DNA of 64,000 nt from Vibrio astriarenae (GCF_010587385.1 NZ_CP047476.1:1426001-1490000), one strand, 5' to 3'. Shown: positions 20,170 to 28,453, numbered from the stretch's first letter. The notes: a model not told the origin generated them from the letters alone. Translations and numbers: made by a program.

Positions 20170-20886
20170 TTACAGTTCAGCGTTGTGGTAAACCTGCTGA
20201 ACGTCATCACAGTCATCTAGCATGTCCAAGAACTTCTGGAACTTCTCAGCATCTTCACCCGCAACTGGCGTGTGAGTCTGAGGAACAAAAGTGATCTCTT
20301 CAACATCCAGAACCAAGTCTGGAAACGCCGCAGCTAGAGCGGTCTTAGTTTTAAAGAACTCGGTCGTCGGAGCGAATACAGTGATAACACCATCTTCTAG
20401 CTCTACGTCGGTAACATCAACGTCTTCCATCATCAGCGCTTCTAGCACGACTTCGTCATCTTCGCCCTTGAACTGGAATACAGCTTGGTGAGCGAACATG
20501 TGAGAGACAGAGCCTTCAACACCAATTTTAGCGCCTGTTTTAACAAAGCACTGACGAACATCCTGGAATGTACGGTTGCCGTTATCTGTCAGACAGTCAA
20601 CGATCACGCTTGTACCACCTGGGCCAAAACCTTCATAACGCGCTGGTTGGTAATCTTCACCACCACCGCCATTTGCTTTGTCTAGGGCTTTATCAATGAC
20701 GTGAGCGGGTACTTGGTCTTTTTTCGCTTTTGCAATCAGGTGCTTCAGCGATAGGTTCATATCAGGGTCAGAACCACCATTTTTCGCACAAACGTAAATC
20801 TCTTTACCGTACTTAGAATAAACTTTAATTTTTGCGCCTGCTGTTTTCGCCATTGAGGCTTTGCGCACTTCAAAACTTCTTCCCAT
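20170..20886 (-). CDS. YebC/PmpR-family protein, YeeN-like
   Basis: A 238-residue cytoplasmic protein of the YebC/TACO1 family, close in length and motifs to E. coli Yee[52 protein letters not shown] and the C-terminal [15 protein letters not shown]. Members are annotated as DNA-binding regulators; recent work links the family to relief of ribosome stalling at proline runs. Which applies here is open. It is a single-gene unit with a GAGAG ribosome site. Confidence 0.92.
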   Translation of the reverse strand: MGRSFEVRKASMAKTAGAKIKVYSKYGKEIYVCAKNGGSDPDMNLSLKHLIAKAKKDQVPAHVIDKALDKANGGGGEDYQPARYEGFGPGGTSVIVDCLTDNGNRTFQDVRQCFVKTGAKIGVEGSVSHMFAHQAVFQFKGEDDEVVLEALMMEDVDVTDVELEDGVITVFAPTTEFFKTKTALAAAFPDLVLDVEEITFVPQTHTPVAGEDAEKFQKFLDMLDDCDDVQQVYHNAEL

Positions 20887-20998
20887 CGGGATGTTCTCTC
20901 TAGTGTTCGACTTTTAACGGCAAAGAGTTTAGCAAAACCATTGCCCTTTTCAATTAGCTAAACCGTTTAGAACGGTGTTCTTTGACTAATAACAAGCC

Positions 20999-21205
20999 CT
21001 ACAGCCCCATCATCTGGCGATACTTCATCACCGATGACTGAAAAACCTCTTTCTCAGCAGGGTTGGTTAATTTGTCCAGCTGAGTTTGTACTTCCTCAAA
21101 TGTGCCCTTGCCATTTTTGACTTTCCAAACAATGAAAGAGGCTTGTTTATCGAGTTCAATGGTATTCTTTTCATCAGAAGGCAATAGGGACAAGTTGAAT
21201 GACAT
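20999..21205 (-). CDS. Small DUF3283-family protein
   Basis: A 68-residue soluble protein starting MSFNLSLLPSDEKNT and continuing with ELDKQASFIVWKVK and a C-terminal helix ending YRQMMGL. I recognise it from memory as the Vibrio DUF3283 family; the function is unknown. The ATG at 21205 is chosen because GAGG stands 6 bases upstream. It lies 70 bases behind the hybrid sensor kinase in the same direction and may be transcribed with it. Confidence 0.75.
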   Translation of the reverse strand: MSFNLSLLPSDEKNTIELDKQASFIVWKVKNGKGTFEEVQTQLDKLTNPAEKEVFQSSVMKYRQMMGL

Positions 21206-21275
21206 AGCAACCTCAGAAATTATCAATCAAGCTGGCAATTATATCACAAATGAACGCTATGACACCGAAAACAAC

Positions 21276-23195
21276 CTAAGTGACGCAATCTCCTTCTACC
21301 GGACCTCCCCAATCATCCGCCTCTAAGTATTGGTTCAATATAAACTGAATTTTATCCTTTGTGACTGGCTTGGAGATAAACTCATTCATCCCGACCTCAA
21401 TACATCGCTGTTTATCTTCAGTTGTGACGTTTGCACTCAACGCAACAATAGGGACTTGTTTTCCCCAAACGCCCATTTGACGGATAAGCTCCGTCGCAGT
21501 GTACCCATCCATAACTGGCATCTGTAAATCCATTAAGATCAGATCGATATCGTGCTCTTCACACTCAGATACCGCCTCTTGACCGTTACCTGCAACCCTG
21601 GCCCCAATGCCGAGGTTTTTTAGCATGAAACACACCACCTTTTGATTGACTGCGATATCCTCAACGACCAAAACAGTATGTTTAAGCGGGGCCTGTATCG
21701 CAGCAATGGGCTGATCTTCCACAGTTCGTTCAGCAAGGTTTAATATTCTCGTTTTGGTTAGCGCTGTTTTGTCGCTTTGAGCAACGGCAATTGGTATAGA
21801 AAATTCAAAACAACTACCGAGACCCGGTTTACTTGTGAGAGACAATTGCCCTTGCATCGTTGTGACTAAGCTTTTGCATATGGCCAATCCTAAACCAGTA
21901 CCACCATACTTACGGGTCGTACTCCCATCTGCCTGTTGAAACTTCTCGAATATGTCTTCTTGATGCTCACTTGCTATTCCAATGCCAGTATCAACAACCT
22001 TAAAACTCACGACAGCAATCGCGTTCTCTATTTTGAGCAAATCCACCTGCAACCTGACGTGCCCAGACTCTGTGAATTTAACCGCATTATTGAGTAAGTT
22101 GTTCAATATTTGCTGAAGACGTCCTTTGTCTGCGAATACCCCTTGTGGAAGCGAACTATCAAGCTCACAAATGAGTTGCAAGCCTTTTTGCTGAGCCCGA
22201 AGTGTATACAGACGGCAAAGATCGTCGAGCAAAGAGATAAGCTCAAACTCTGTGGGCTCCAAAACAATCTTCCCTGCCTCTATCTTTGAGAAATCGAGGA
22301 TATCATCGATGATTTGCATCAACGAAGAAGATGAAGTATTGATAATTTCCACATATTCACGCTGTTGAGGGTCGAGTTTCGTCTCATGGAGTAATGAACT
22401 GATCCCAATCACACCATTCATCGGTGTTCTGATTTCATGACTCATTGTGGCTAAAAACTCGCTTTTTTTGCGATTTGCCACTTCAGCTCGATCACGCTCT
22501 AGCTCAAGTTCCATCTGATGTTGTTTAATTCGTTGTAAACTCTGATTATATCGATAGGTAAGAAGACCGATCTCATCAAAAAACCAACGCTTGGGTAACA
22601 CCGCTTGTTGGGGAACGTAGCCACCACGAAAATCACTGACAGCCCCTGACAAGAGCTGCAATGGTTTTATCAACAGACGGAAAGCGACAACGATAAAGCC
22701 CAGCATGATGAGCCCAATCTTTATCGCTTCCACAAAAACTAGGTACATGAACTTGTACCATAGACCTTGATAGATCGTGTCTAGATCAGATTTCACCGTC
22801 AAAATAGCCAGATCGTAACTTTTCTCACCAAGTTGATACGTCATGATCCAATCTTTTTCCCGCGCTCCCCCTTCGAGTTCCTGGCCCAATTGAATAATCT
22901 GTTCAGAATGAGATTGAATCTGTATGTAATCGACAGAAGGTAGGTCTAAGATACCTTGAGCTTGGGTCGCAAGTAACTCTCTATCTTCCACCCACAGTGT
23001 CGCTGACAAGCTCTCCAAATGGCTCTTCGCTACCAGTTCCAAATTCGTGTCAACGCGAGCCAACTCGTTGTTGAGCTCACGATATAAGTCCACAGATGAC
23101 ACAATGAGTGTCAGAACTATGCTGAGCAAGACAATCGCAAATACAAGCTGGTTGACTATGCTCAATCGATGTTTGCTTCTTTGTAATGAGCTCAT
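21276..23195 (-). CDS. Membrane hybrid sensor histidine kinase with receiver domain
   Basis: A 639-residue inner-membrane signalling protein. Two membrane segments (about 15-36 and 155-178) bracket a roughly 115-residue periplasmic sensor region; then a coiled segment, the HisKA motif [13 protein letters not shown] with the phospho-acceptor His near residue 253, an HATPase domain with [10 protein letters not shown] and [13 protein letters not shown], and a C-terminal receiver with the phospho-acceptor Asp in [10 protein letters not shown] near 554. No Hpt or output domain is present, so phosphate must pass to a separate partner. The start codon lies only 69 bases from that of the divergent solute-binding protein, suggesting a sensory pair. 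Confidence 0.92.
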   Translation of the reverse strand: MSSLQRSKHRLSIVNQLVFAIVLLSIVLTLIVSSVDLYRELNNELARVDTNLELVAKSHLESLSATLWVEDRELLATQAQGILDLPSVDYIQIQSHSEQIIQLGQELEGGAREKDWIMTYQLGEKSYDLAILTVKSDLDTIYQGLWYKFMYLVFVEAIKIGLIMLGFIVVAFRLLIKPLQLLSGAVSDFRGGYVPQQAVLPKRWFFDEIGLLTYRYNQSLQRIKQHQMELELERDRAEVANRKKSEFLATMSHEIRTPMNGVIGISSLLHETKLDPQQREYVEIINTSSSSLMQIIDDILDFSKIEAGKIVLEPTEFELISLLDDLCRLYTLRAQQKGLQLICELDSSLPQGVFADKGRLQQILNNLLNNAVKFTESGHVRLQVDLLKIENAIAVVSFKVVDTGIGIASEHQEDIFEKFQQADGSTTRKYGGTGLGLAICKSLVTTMQGQLSLTSKPGLGSCFEFSIPIAVAQSDKTALTKTRILNLAERTVEDQPIAAIQAPLKHTVLVVEDIAVNQKVVCFMLKNLGIGARVAGNGQEAVSECEEHDIDLILMDLQMPVMDGYTATELIRQMGVWGKQVPIVALSANVTTEDKQRCIEVGMNEFISKPVTKDKIQFILNQYLEADDWGGPVEGDCVT

Positions 23196-23263
23196 ATGCA
23201 ATATTTACCTTAGTTGTCCTCTACACTAACTATAGGCAAGAACAAACTAACGTCGAGGTTACA

Positions 23264-24019
23264 GTGAAAAGACTCATCAGCATTTTGGCGGCACTACTTA
23301 TGTTTGTGCAAGCTACCGCTCAGGCCACTACCGTCAACTATTACGTGATATCGGAGCAAGCAAGGCCGTTTCAGATTGAAGAACAAGGACAGAATCACTC
23401 AGGGATCATTACCGACATTGTTGAAGAGATCTTTGCAGACTCTGATCATTCAATCGAGTTTCACACATTTCCGTTTAATCGAATGATCACCACATTAGAA
23501 AGTGGTGGCGAAAGTAACTGGTTAACTTATGGTAGTCCAAATTGGGGAAGAGTTCAGTCTGAAAATCTCTCGGAGGAACCCGTTTACACCGTAAAACACG
23601 TACTGGTTTCTAGCGGCAAACAACCGGTTCAGTTTAGCAAAATGCAGGACATTGAGGGGGCGTCTGTCGTACTGCTCAGAGGATTCGATTACCCAAGTCT
23701 CACACCATTTTTCAAAGATGGTTTAGTGCACGAAATGCGAGTCAAGGATTATCAAGCAGCATACCGAGTAATAGAGCGCACGCCTGGAGAAACGGTGTTT
23801 GTCGAAATGGAATCGCGCGTTATCTACAACATAAATCAGCTCGGGTTAGCAAAGTCGAAATTTGCGATCACATCATTTTCATCAGTCATTCCTGATTACT
23901 CGATCTATTTGGCGCTATCACCAGATATGGACGCAGATCTACAAAAATATATAAATCAGAAACTTGCTCAGCTCAAAGCCGAAGGGAAAATTGCTGACAT
24001 TATCAGCAAATACATTTAA
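23264..24019 (+). CDS. Periplasmic solute-binding protein, family 3 type
   Basis: A 252-residue secreted protein. The GTG at 23264 is chosen: GAGG stands 6 bases before it and it starts a clean signal peptide (VKRLISILAALLMFVQATAQA); an ATG upstream would overlap the divergent kinase. The mature part resembles SBP_bac_3 proteins (EQARPFQIEE, SGIITDIVEEIF, C-terminal LKAEGKIADIISKYI). No ABC permease or ATPase lies nearby, so it is unlikely to be a simple importer subunit. Its position suggests it may present a ligand to the kinase; that is inference. Confidence 0.85.
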   Translation: MKRLISILAALLMFVQATAQATTVNYYVISEQARPFQIEEQGQNHSGIITDIVEEIFADSDHSIEFHTFPFNRMITTLESGGESNWLTYGSPNWGRVQSENLSEEPVYTVKHVLVSSGKQPVQFSKMQDIEGASVVLLRGFDYPSLTPFFKDGLVHEMRVKDYQAAYRVIERTPGETVFVEMESRVIYNINQLGLAKSKFAITSFSSVIPDYSIYLALSPDMDADLQKYINQKLAQLKAEGKIADIISKYI

Positions 24020-24033
24020 GCAATTGAACTTGA

Positions 24034-24064
24034 TTGGGGAAGGTTAACCACAAACTTTCCCCAA
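24034..24064. terminator. Terminator between convergent genes
   Basis: TTGGGGAAGGTT and AACTTTCCCCAA pair over 12 bases with one G-T pair. Confidence 0.55.
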
Positions 24065-24078
24065 ATTAAGATAGTAAT

Positions 24079-24276
24079 CTAATGAATCAGGCCGAGTTCT
24101 TTGGCCTCTTCCATAGTCAGACCGCTTTCTCGAATTTCTTTTAGCATCTCGATACGACGACGTGCTTCAGCACATTTAACCTGCTTGGTTGGCTGAATCT
24201 CGTCAGGTAAGTTGTCATGATCCCACTTATGAGTGATGGTTGACATTTCATCATGGTCAATAGAATTAATCGACAT
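24079..24276 (-). CDS. Small hypothetical protein (65 residues)
   Basis: A short soluble protein with an acidic N-terminal half and a basic helical C-terminal half (CAEARRRIEMLKEIRES), ending ELGLIH. The ribosome site GGGAGGAAATT before the ATG is excellent, which supports a real gene. I do not recognise the family. Confidence 0.75.
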   Translation of the reverse strand: MSINSIDHDEMSTITHKWDHDNLPDEIQPTKQVKCAEARRRIEMLKEIRESGLTMEEAKELGLIH

Positions 24277-24597
24277 AATTTCCTCCCGATAAAACCATGT
24301 TGGAATAACTAATCTTTAGCAAAGGCCTCTTTTACTGTTAAGTATTTTTCTGCCTTTCTGTGATAGGGGTAGCTTATTGTCATTTCTATTTATAGTTCAC
24401 GTCTGTTTGCTTTGCGTTACGTCAAATAGCGGCGTAGATTTAGAGATTCTACGTCACACTTTTCCTTAGCGATTGACGTTCAAATCAAATGCACTCTTAT
24501 CGGAAGAATGATCAAGGTAACGACTCTCGACCTTCGCTTTGATCAAACCCTGCTATAGTTGAAATGTGACAATCTCACAGCAACTTAGGACCTAGCT
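24277..24597. other. Gene-free stretch with an outlying RctB-type iteron
   Basis: Non-coding 321 bases. A short hairpin (CGTAGA/TCTACG, 24433-24453) and one ATGATCAAGG iteron (24508-24517) are the only structures seen. It also holds the promoters of the two flanking divergent small genes. Confidence 0.5.
24508..24517 (+). repeat. Outlying RctB-type iteron
   Basis: ATGATCAAGG, identical to the iteron at 27964 in the origin, located beyond the far end of rctB. Confidence 0.55.
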
Positions 24598-24807
24598 ATG
24601 CGCACATTAACTTTACTTTTTATCTCTCTATTCATCACAGCATGCGGCAGTACTCAGTATTTGATGTCCACCAACGATGGTCAGATCATCACCTCTTACG
24701 GTGAACCTGAACTGAATGAAGAAACCGGAATGTACGAGTACGAGGATGTTGATGGTAAAGAGATGAGCATCGCTCAAGAGGAAGTGGTACAGATTATTGA
24801 GCGTTAA
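24598..24807 (+). CDS. YgdI/YgdR-family small lipoprotein
   Basis: A 69-residue lipoprotein: a signal segment ending at the lipobox FITAC (Cys at residue 16), then a DUF903-type SH3-like fold with STQYLMSTNDGQIITSYGEPELNEETGMYEYED. Matches the YgdI/YgdR family of small membrane-anchored lipoproteins of unknown role. It is a single-gene unit convergent with rctB. Confidence 0.9.
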   Translation: MRTLTLLFISLFITACGSTQYLMSTNDGQIITSYGEPELNEETGMYEYEDVDGKEMSIAQEEVVQIIER

Positions 24808-24867
24808 GTACGAGCAGTGAAACCGGTGGCCATCTAAGCTGTTGGCTACCCTGTCGCAGCTGAAAGC

Positions 24868-24877
24868 ATGATCAAGG
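24868..24877 (+). repeat. Outlying RctB-type iteron
   Basis: ATGATCAAGG preceded by GAAAGC, the same extended context (GAAAGCATGATCAAG) seen at 27682 and 27964 in the origin. Confidence 0.6.
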
Positions 24878-24917
24878 ATTAACCAAGTAAGAGACAGACC
24901 TTACCCAGCCAATAGGC

Positions 24918-24946
24918 AAAAAAAAGCGAGTCCGTAAAGAACTCGC
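24918..24946 (-). terminator. Probable terminator of rctB
   Basis: GCGAGT and ACTCGC form a 6-bp stem followed on the minus strand by eight T residues, 200 bases past the rctB stop. Confidence 0.6.
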
Positions 24947-25145
24947 AAAATATTCAGAATGAATGTAACAATATGAGCCAATCTAATTCATCAGAAAGGA
25001 CAAAAGGTTGTCTATTCGAGATTCATATTAGAGGTCAACTTAGCCACCTATGTCAGTGAAGTGTCAGAGAAATGCGCGAAAACTGTCTATTTCCCCATCA
25101 AGTGTAACCAAGCATTTCAACTCATTAGTGGTGTAACATTGACCA

Positions 25146-27116
25146 CTAGGCAGACATCTCATCCAGAGCTCTAAAGACATTCTCATCCAGGTGCCCATCG
25201 AACACCTGCTTACAGACTTTACGTCTAACCGCTAAACCAGCGATCAGTCTTTCGATGGTAAGGTGCTTAACTTCAGATTGCTTGTTATAAAGTTCCACAA
25301 TCTGGCTCAAAGTTTCGTAAGGAACGACCTCATCTTTGACTTTCAGCCAATCAAGCTTCTCTAACAGCGCGTCACACTCTTCTTTGATCGATGAAGGGGA
25401 GTGTCCGGTCATTGCAGATAAAGCGGTGATACTGCGTTCTAGAGCCTCTGAGGAGGTATATTTCGTGAGGGTGATGGTTATCTCATCCGCATTGATCTCA
25501 ACTAAGTGCTTACGCTGCTTAACTCGACGACCTAATTTCCCCTTGTTCGCACCCGGCTTACGCTGAATCGGCTCAAACTCGCCATCAATCACACTCGATA
25601 ACTCATCGAGCTGCTGTTTAGTGACCATCTCATTACGCAGCGGGTTTGGTAGTGTCGGGGCCATATTACGCTTTCCGGCGTTGGTTGTGCGAGCGCGACA
25701 GTAACGTAAGACTTCCTCAACATCGCATTTGATATCTACTTGATAGTCGATCACTTTGTCCTTCTCGGTGATCGTTTCGATCGTCAGATGGTAGCCCCAA
25801 AGATTAACAACAAACAGCTCGTCACTACCCTTGCCTTTCGACAGCTTTTTAAGCTCGCGGATCAAATCCATTGAGAACCGACGCCACTCTATATTGCGCG
25901 CTAACTTTTGGTTAAGCTGTGACAGCAGCATAGTGTCAGTATGACGACGCGACATGCGACTGCGGAAGTAAGAGTACAGCTGGAATACCAAGGTATGCTG
26001 TTTAAGCACCTCTGGTGGGAACAAGAAGAAATAGTCTCGCGTCATGAGCTCTTCATAAAACGAGGGCTCCCACACAAGAATATATAGGTTAGGCTTGATC
26101 CGGATTTCTCCATCCGCATTCTCTGTTGGGGCTTCTTCAGAAGCTGTAATGGTGCGGGCAAGAAAGCGGAAACGATCACTTTTGAAACCCTCAGGCATGT
26201 TCTCACTCAACCAGCGCCCAGTGAGTTCATGAAGTTGAAAATCCGTAAATTCAATACGATCAATACTGTCACGAATCGAGTCTCTTGCGGGCCCACTATC
26301 CTTTTTTCCGCGAAGTGACAAGATATCCGTGATGTAAAGTGGCGTTTTATTTGGCGCAGCAACACCATGAAGCTGGTAAGCCTCACGATGATGATCATGA
26401 TACTGGACAGTAAGAGTAAATAACGCAAACAAAGTCATTAGATCGTCGACGGTCATGATGTTTTTAGACGATCGAGTCTCGATCACTGCACGTGTGCCTG
26501 AGATCGAGACCATGGACTTTTGATAGTTTTTACGAGTTCGTGGTGGGGCAAGAGCTTGATCAATGATCCCAGCCCAGTTCGTCGGAGACACCACAAATTG
26601 ATCCGCCTCGTCCTTCATTGCTGGTGGGGTATTCAAGCCGTGCTCGGTTAAAAGACGTCGGTTAACTTGAGTTTGTGCTAGCGCTTTGGAGCGTTTCTGC
26701 TTTTCATTTTGCTTAGCACTTTCAGTGATTAGGCTTGTGCTTCCCAAAGCGGAGATCAGCAGGTTGGGATTAACAAATCGATGTAGCATGGTTTTCCCAG
26801 CCAAGCCTTCTTCAAACTTAACACGATGCTGGGTGAACAAACCAATACCAACGGCGGCACGTAACCTTTGTTGAATTGCTGCGCGAGTTAAAGCACCCTC
26901 TGTGGCATCAATCAATTCTGTTGTTGATACATAGCCATCTTTACTTCGCAGTCCTTGAAGTGCGATTAGATTAAGTAGTTCGACAATACTTTTCGTTACC
27001 CCTTTGAAATGAGGGTATTGTTCAATCCATTCGATAGAAGATTCTGATACTTGAAAGAGGTGGCCACCTTTGTGTGTACGTGGAAGTTTGATCAATATTT
27101 TATCGTCAGTGCTCAT
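25146..27116 (-). CDS. rctB: RctB, replication initiator of chromosome II
   Basis: A 656-residue initiator found only in Vibrionaceae (V. cholerae RctB is 658). It binds the ATGATCA iterons to open the origin and the 29-mer/39-mer sites to limit firing. Visible segments include the conserved N-terminus (LIKLPRTHKGGHLFQVSESSIEWIEQ read in two parts), a basic region SGTRAVIETRSSKNIM, the helical block SRMSRRHTDTMLLSQLNQKL and the C-terminal MTGHSPSSIKEE. Its promoter side holds a 29-mer, consistent with self-repression. Together with oriCII and parAB2 it identifies the replicon. Confidence 0.98.
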   Translation of the reverse strand: MSTDDKILIKLPRTHKGGHLFQVSESSIEWIEQYPHFKGVTKSIVELLNLIALQGLRSKDGYVSTTELIDATEGALTRAAIQQRLRAAVGIGLFTQHRVKFEEGLAGKTMLHRFVNPNLLISALGSTSLITESAKQNEKQKRSKALAQTQVNRRLLTEHGLNTPPAMKDEADQFVVSPTNWAGIIDQALAPPRTRKNYQKSMVSISGTRAVIETRSSKNIMTVDDLMTLFALFTLTVQYHDHHREAYQLHGVAAPNKTPLYITDILSLRGKKDSGPARDSIRDSIDRIEFTDFQLHELTGRWLSENMPEGFKSDRFRFLARTITASEEAPTENADGEIRIKPNLYILVWEPSFYEELMTRDYFFLFPPEVLKQHTLVFQLYSYFRSRMSRRHTDTMLLSQLNQKLARNIEWRRFSMDLIRELKKLSKGKGSDELFVVNLWGYHLTIETITEKDKVIDYQVDIKCDVEEVLRYCRARTTNAGKRNMAPTLPNPLRNEMVTKQQLDELSSVIDGEFEPIQRKPGANKGKLGRRVKQRKHLVEINADEITITLTKYTSSEALERSITALSAMTGHSPSSIKEECDALLEKLDWLKVKDEVVPYETLSQIVELYNKQSEVKHLTIERLIAGLAVRRKVCKQVFDGHLDENVFRALDEMSA

Positions 27117-27132
27117 AGTATCAGACTATCTT

Positions 27133-27161
27133 TATCCGTAAGTTTGCCATAGTTCCGAAAG
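27133..27161 (+). promoter_or_regulatory. 29-mer RctB site in the rctB leader
   Basis: Contains CCGTAA and TTCCGA with starts 17 bases apart. The two 39-mers carry the same ends with starts 27 bases apart, so this site lacks exactly 10 central bases. It lies directly before the rctB start, where RctB binding would repress its own gene. Confidence 0.7.
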
Positions 27162-27174
27162 GATAAAGAAAAAG

Positions 27175-27325
27175 AGATCATAAATAAAGAAAAATCTTGT
27201 TGTTTTATAAAACTGATCTTTTTGTTTTTAATGATATATATTGATTAATATGATCTTATGATCTGGCATTTTTTCTTGCTGTAAGCAATTGAAAATAAAA
27301 GTAAAAAACCTTGGATACTTCGGAA
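27175..27325. other. AT-rich DNA unwinding region
   Basis: Strongly AT-rich, with TGAT at 27214, 27232, 27242, 27251 and 27259. In V. cholerae RctB is known to bind ATCA repeats on the single strand during opening; these TGAT copies are ATCA on the other strand. Confidence 0.7.
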
Positions 27326-27327
27326 GT

Positions 27328-27448
27328 ATGATCAAGTAGATATCGAAAGCGTGATCATCTGAGTCTCGTAACAATGATCACGATGTTTTGTAAGCATGAT
27401 CATGTTAATCCTCGAAAGATGATCAACGTCCGTTTGAAAGCATGATCA
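27328..27448 (+). repeat. Array of six RctB iterons
   Basis: Copies of (A/G)TGATCA start at 27328, 27351, 27374, 27396, 27419 and 27442, all in one orientation and 22-23 bases apart, about two helical turns. The second copy reads GTGATCA. GAAAG or GAAG often stands a few bases upstream of the core. Each core contains a GATC Dam site. Confidence 0.93.
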
Positions 27449-27463
27449 TCACGGTTTAACAGG

Positions 27464-27472
27464 TTATCCACA
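27464..27472 (+). promoter_or_regulatory. DnaA box
   Basis: TTATCCACA, a perfect high-affinity DnaA box, 16 bases after the last iteron. Confidence 0.92.
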
Positions 27473-27573
27473 GAAGAGAAGGGTACTCTCGTGGCAAGCC
27501 CATTTAATTTTGATGGATTATGTGCCATTTGACCATTTTCAGCCTTTTATTAGATGCATTTTACAGCGGAACG

Positions 27574-27580
27574 ATGATCA
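27574..27580 (+). repeat. Scattered iteron
   Basis: ATGATCA followed by AG, in the control half of the origin. Confidence 0.75.
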
Positions 27581-27648
27581 AGTCGCATGATTTGATCTCA
27601 ATATTGCGCTGTGTAGGCAGAGATTGGAGCTAACAGGCGTCGGCTCGT

Positions 27649-27664
27649 CACCAATGTGTTGGTG
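27649..27664. other. Short hairpin in the control half of oriCII
   Basis: CACCAA and TTGGTG pair around TGTG. Role unknown. Confidence 0.4.
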
Positions 27665-27681
27665 TTGAAAATGACGAAAGC

Positions 27682-27688
27682 ATGATCA
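27682..27688 (+). repeat. Scattered iteron
   Basis: ATGATCA in the extended context GAAAGCATGATCAAG. Confidence 0.8.
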
Positions 27689-27783
27689 AGTAATGGTGCG
27701 TTTCATAGGATTATCAATGGTTGTCGTTCAATTTCACCGTTTTATTCATCTACAAGCAAGAAACCCTAGTGTTCATCAGCATT

Positions 27784-27822
27784 CATCCGTAATCTAGCCA
27801 AAAGTTTACATGCTTCCGATGA
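27784..27822 (+). promoter_or_regulatory. 39-mer RctB site A
   Basis: Runs from ATCCGTAA to TTCCGATGA with the CCGTAA and TTCCGA cores 27 bases apart start to start. The 29-mer before rctB matches it at 20 of 25 positions once the central ten bases are removed. Confidence 0.7.
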
Positions 27823-27831
27823 CGTTATGTA

Positions 27832-27840
27832 CTTGATCAT
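27832..27840 (-). repeat. Scattered iteron, inverted
   Basis: CTTGATCAT, the reverse complement of ATGATCAAG, 10 bases from 39-mer A. Confidence 0.75.
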
Positions 27841-27923
27841 CGATCCGAAAAAGATCATCTGTAATGGATCTCAAATGGATGGTATGTAGCATCAAATCAA
27901 GCAAGTTTTAATCGAAAGTTTTT

Positions 27924-27932
27924 CTTGATCAT
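27924..27932 (-). repeat. Scattered iteron, inverted
   Basis: CTTGATCAT in minus orientation. Confidence 0.75.
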
Positions 27933-27957
27933 TGTTCCTAATCTCGGAGTTTTATGT

Positions 27958-27993
27958 GAAAGCATGATCAAGGAAATACCTTGATCATGTTTC
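27958..27993. repeat. Head-to-head iteron pair
   Basis: ATGATCAAGG and CCTTGATCAT face each other around a 5-base spacer, with the matching extra GAAA/TTTC outside. This can form a hairpin or bind two RctB monomers in inverted orientation. Confidence 0.75.
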
Positions 27994-28164
27994 CTAACTG
28001 TTATACAGCAACGAATTGGAAGCTCCCTTTCCCACTTATGCATAAAATTTATACAACACGTTTGGTAGCGAAACAGTTTTTTGTCGTTCTGCCTATGACC
28101 ATAATTGACTTGAGTTATAACATGAGAGGTGAGCTATATCCTGATGTTTTCGTTGAAATGACAT

Positions 28165-28203
28165 TGGCCGTAATATCTCATCAGGTTTGAATCGTTCCGA
28201 TGA
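28165..28203 (+). promoter_or_regulatory. 39-mer RctB site B
   Basis: Carries CCGTAA and TTCCGATGA with the same 27-base spacing as site A. It ends 19 bases before a parS2 palindrome. Confidence 0.65.
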
Positions 28204-28221
28204 AAATATGGATTAAATGCC

Positions 28222-28234
28222 TTTACATTGTAAA
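28222..28234. other. parS2 site 3 (TTTACATTGTAAA)
   Basis: Perfect parS2 palindrome between 39-mer B and parA2, placed as the parS2 next to a 39-mer in V. cholerae. Confidence 0.88.
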
Positions 28235-28321
28235 TAAGTGATACTGTAACGTTTTAAAAGTTTACTACTTTATCAGGTGTTATGAGCACAAATAAAAGTC
28301 ATTTTTGACGGATATTTGACA

Positions 28322-28330
28322 CTTGATCAT
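28322..28330 (-). repeat. Scattered iteron in the parA2 leader, inverted
   Basis: CTTGATCAT, about 125 bases before the parA2 start. Confidence 0.7.
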
Positions 28331-28453
28331 AATTAAACGTAGTCGACATTAAATTAATGTGATTTCTACCACAATGATTTCGTACACCTTTTAATTGAAA
28401 ATAATCTAATTCGCTGTACAATAGGAAGAGTATATTGTTACGGAAGCTTGGCG

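Larger units (their letters stand above)
24808..25145. other. Gene-free stretch downstream of rctB
   Basis: Contains an iteron (24868) and a minus-strand terminator (24918-24946). The remaining 200 bases up to the rctB stop show no gene or clear motif. Confidence 0.5.
27117..28453. other. oriCII: Origin of replication of chromosome II (oriCII) with its negative control region
   Basis: 1.3 kb between rctB and parA2. From the rctB side: a 29-mer; an AT-rich unwinding region with five TGAT repeats; six iterons spaced 22-23 bases; a perfect DnaA box; then a control half with scattered iterons in both orientations, two 39-mers and one parS2. The half nearest rctB matches the known minimal origin layout of V. 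cholerae and the half nearest parA2 matches its inc/rctA region. At least a dozen GATC sites lie between 27175 and 27700, each iteron carrying one, in line with Dam-dependent initiation. Confidence 0.93.

Noticed and set aside
24561..24582. TGTGA-N5-TCACA as a CRP site before the small lipoprotein gene
   Set aside because: Spacer is five bases instead of six.
26386..26398. ATGATCAT inside rctB as an iteron
   Set aside because: Lies in coding sequence, explained by codons, and lacks the flanking GAAAG context.
27981..28190. 69-codon frame in the control half of oriCII
   Set aside because: It overlaps an iteron and 39-mer B, has no good ribosome site and reads unlike a protein. The corresponding V. 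cholerae region (rctA) is transcribed but not translated.
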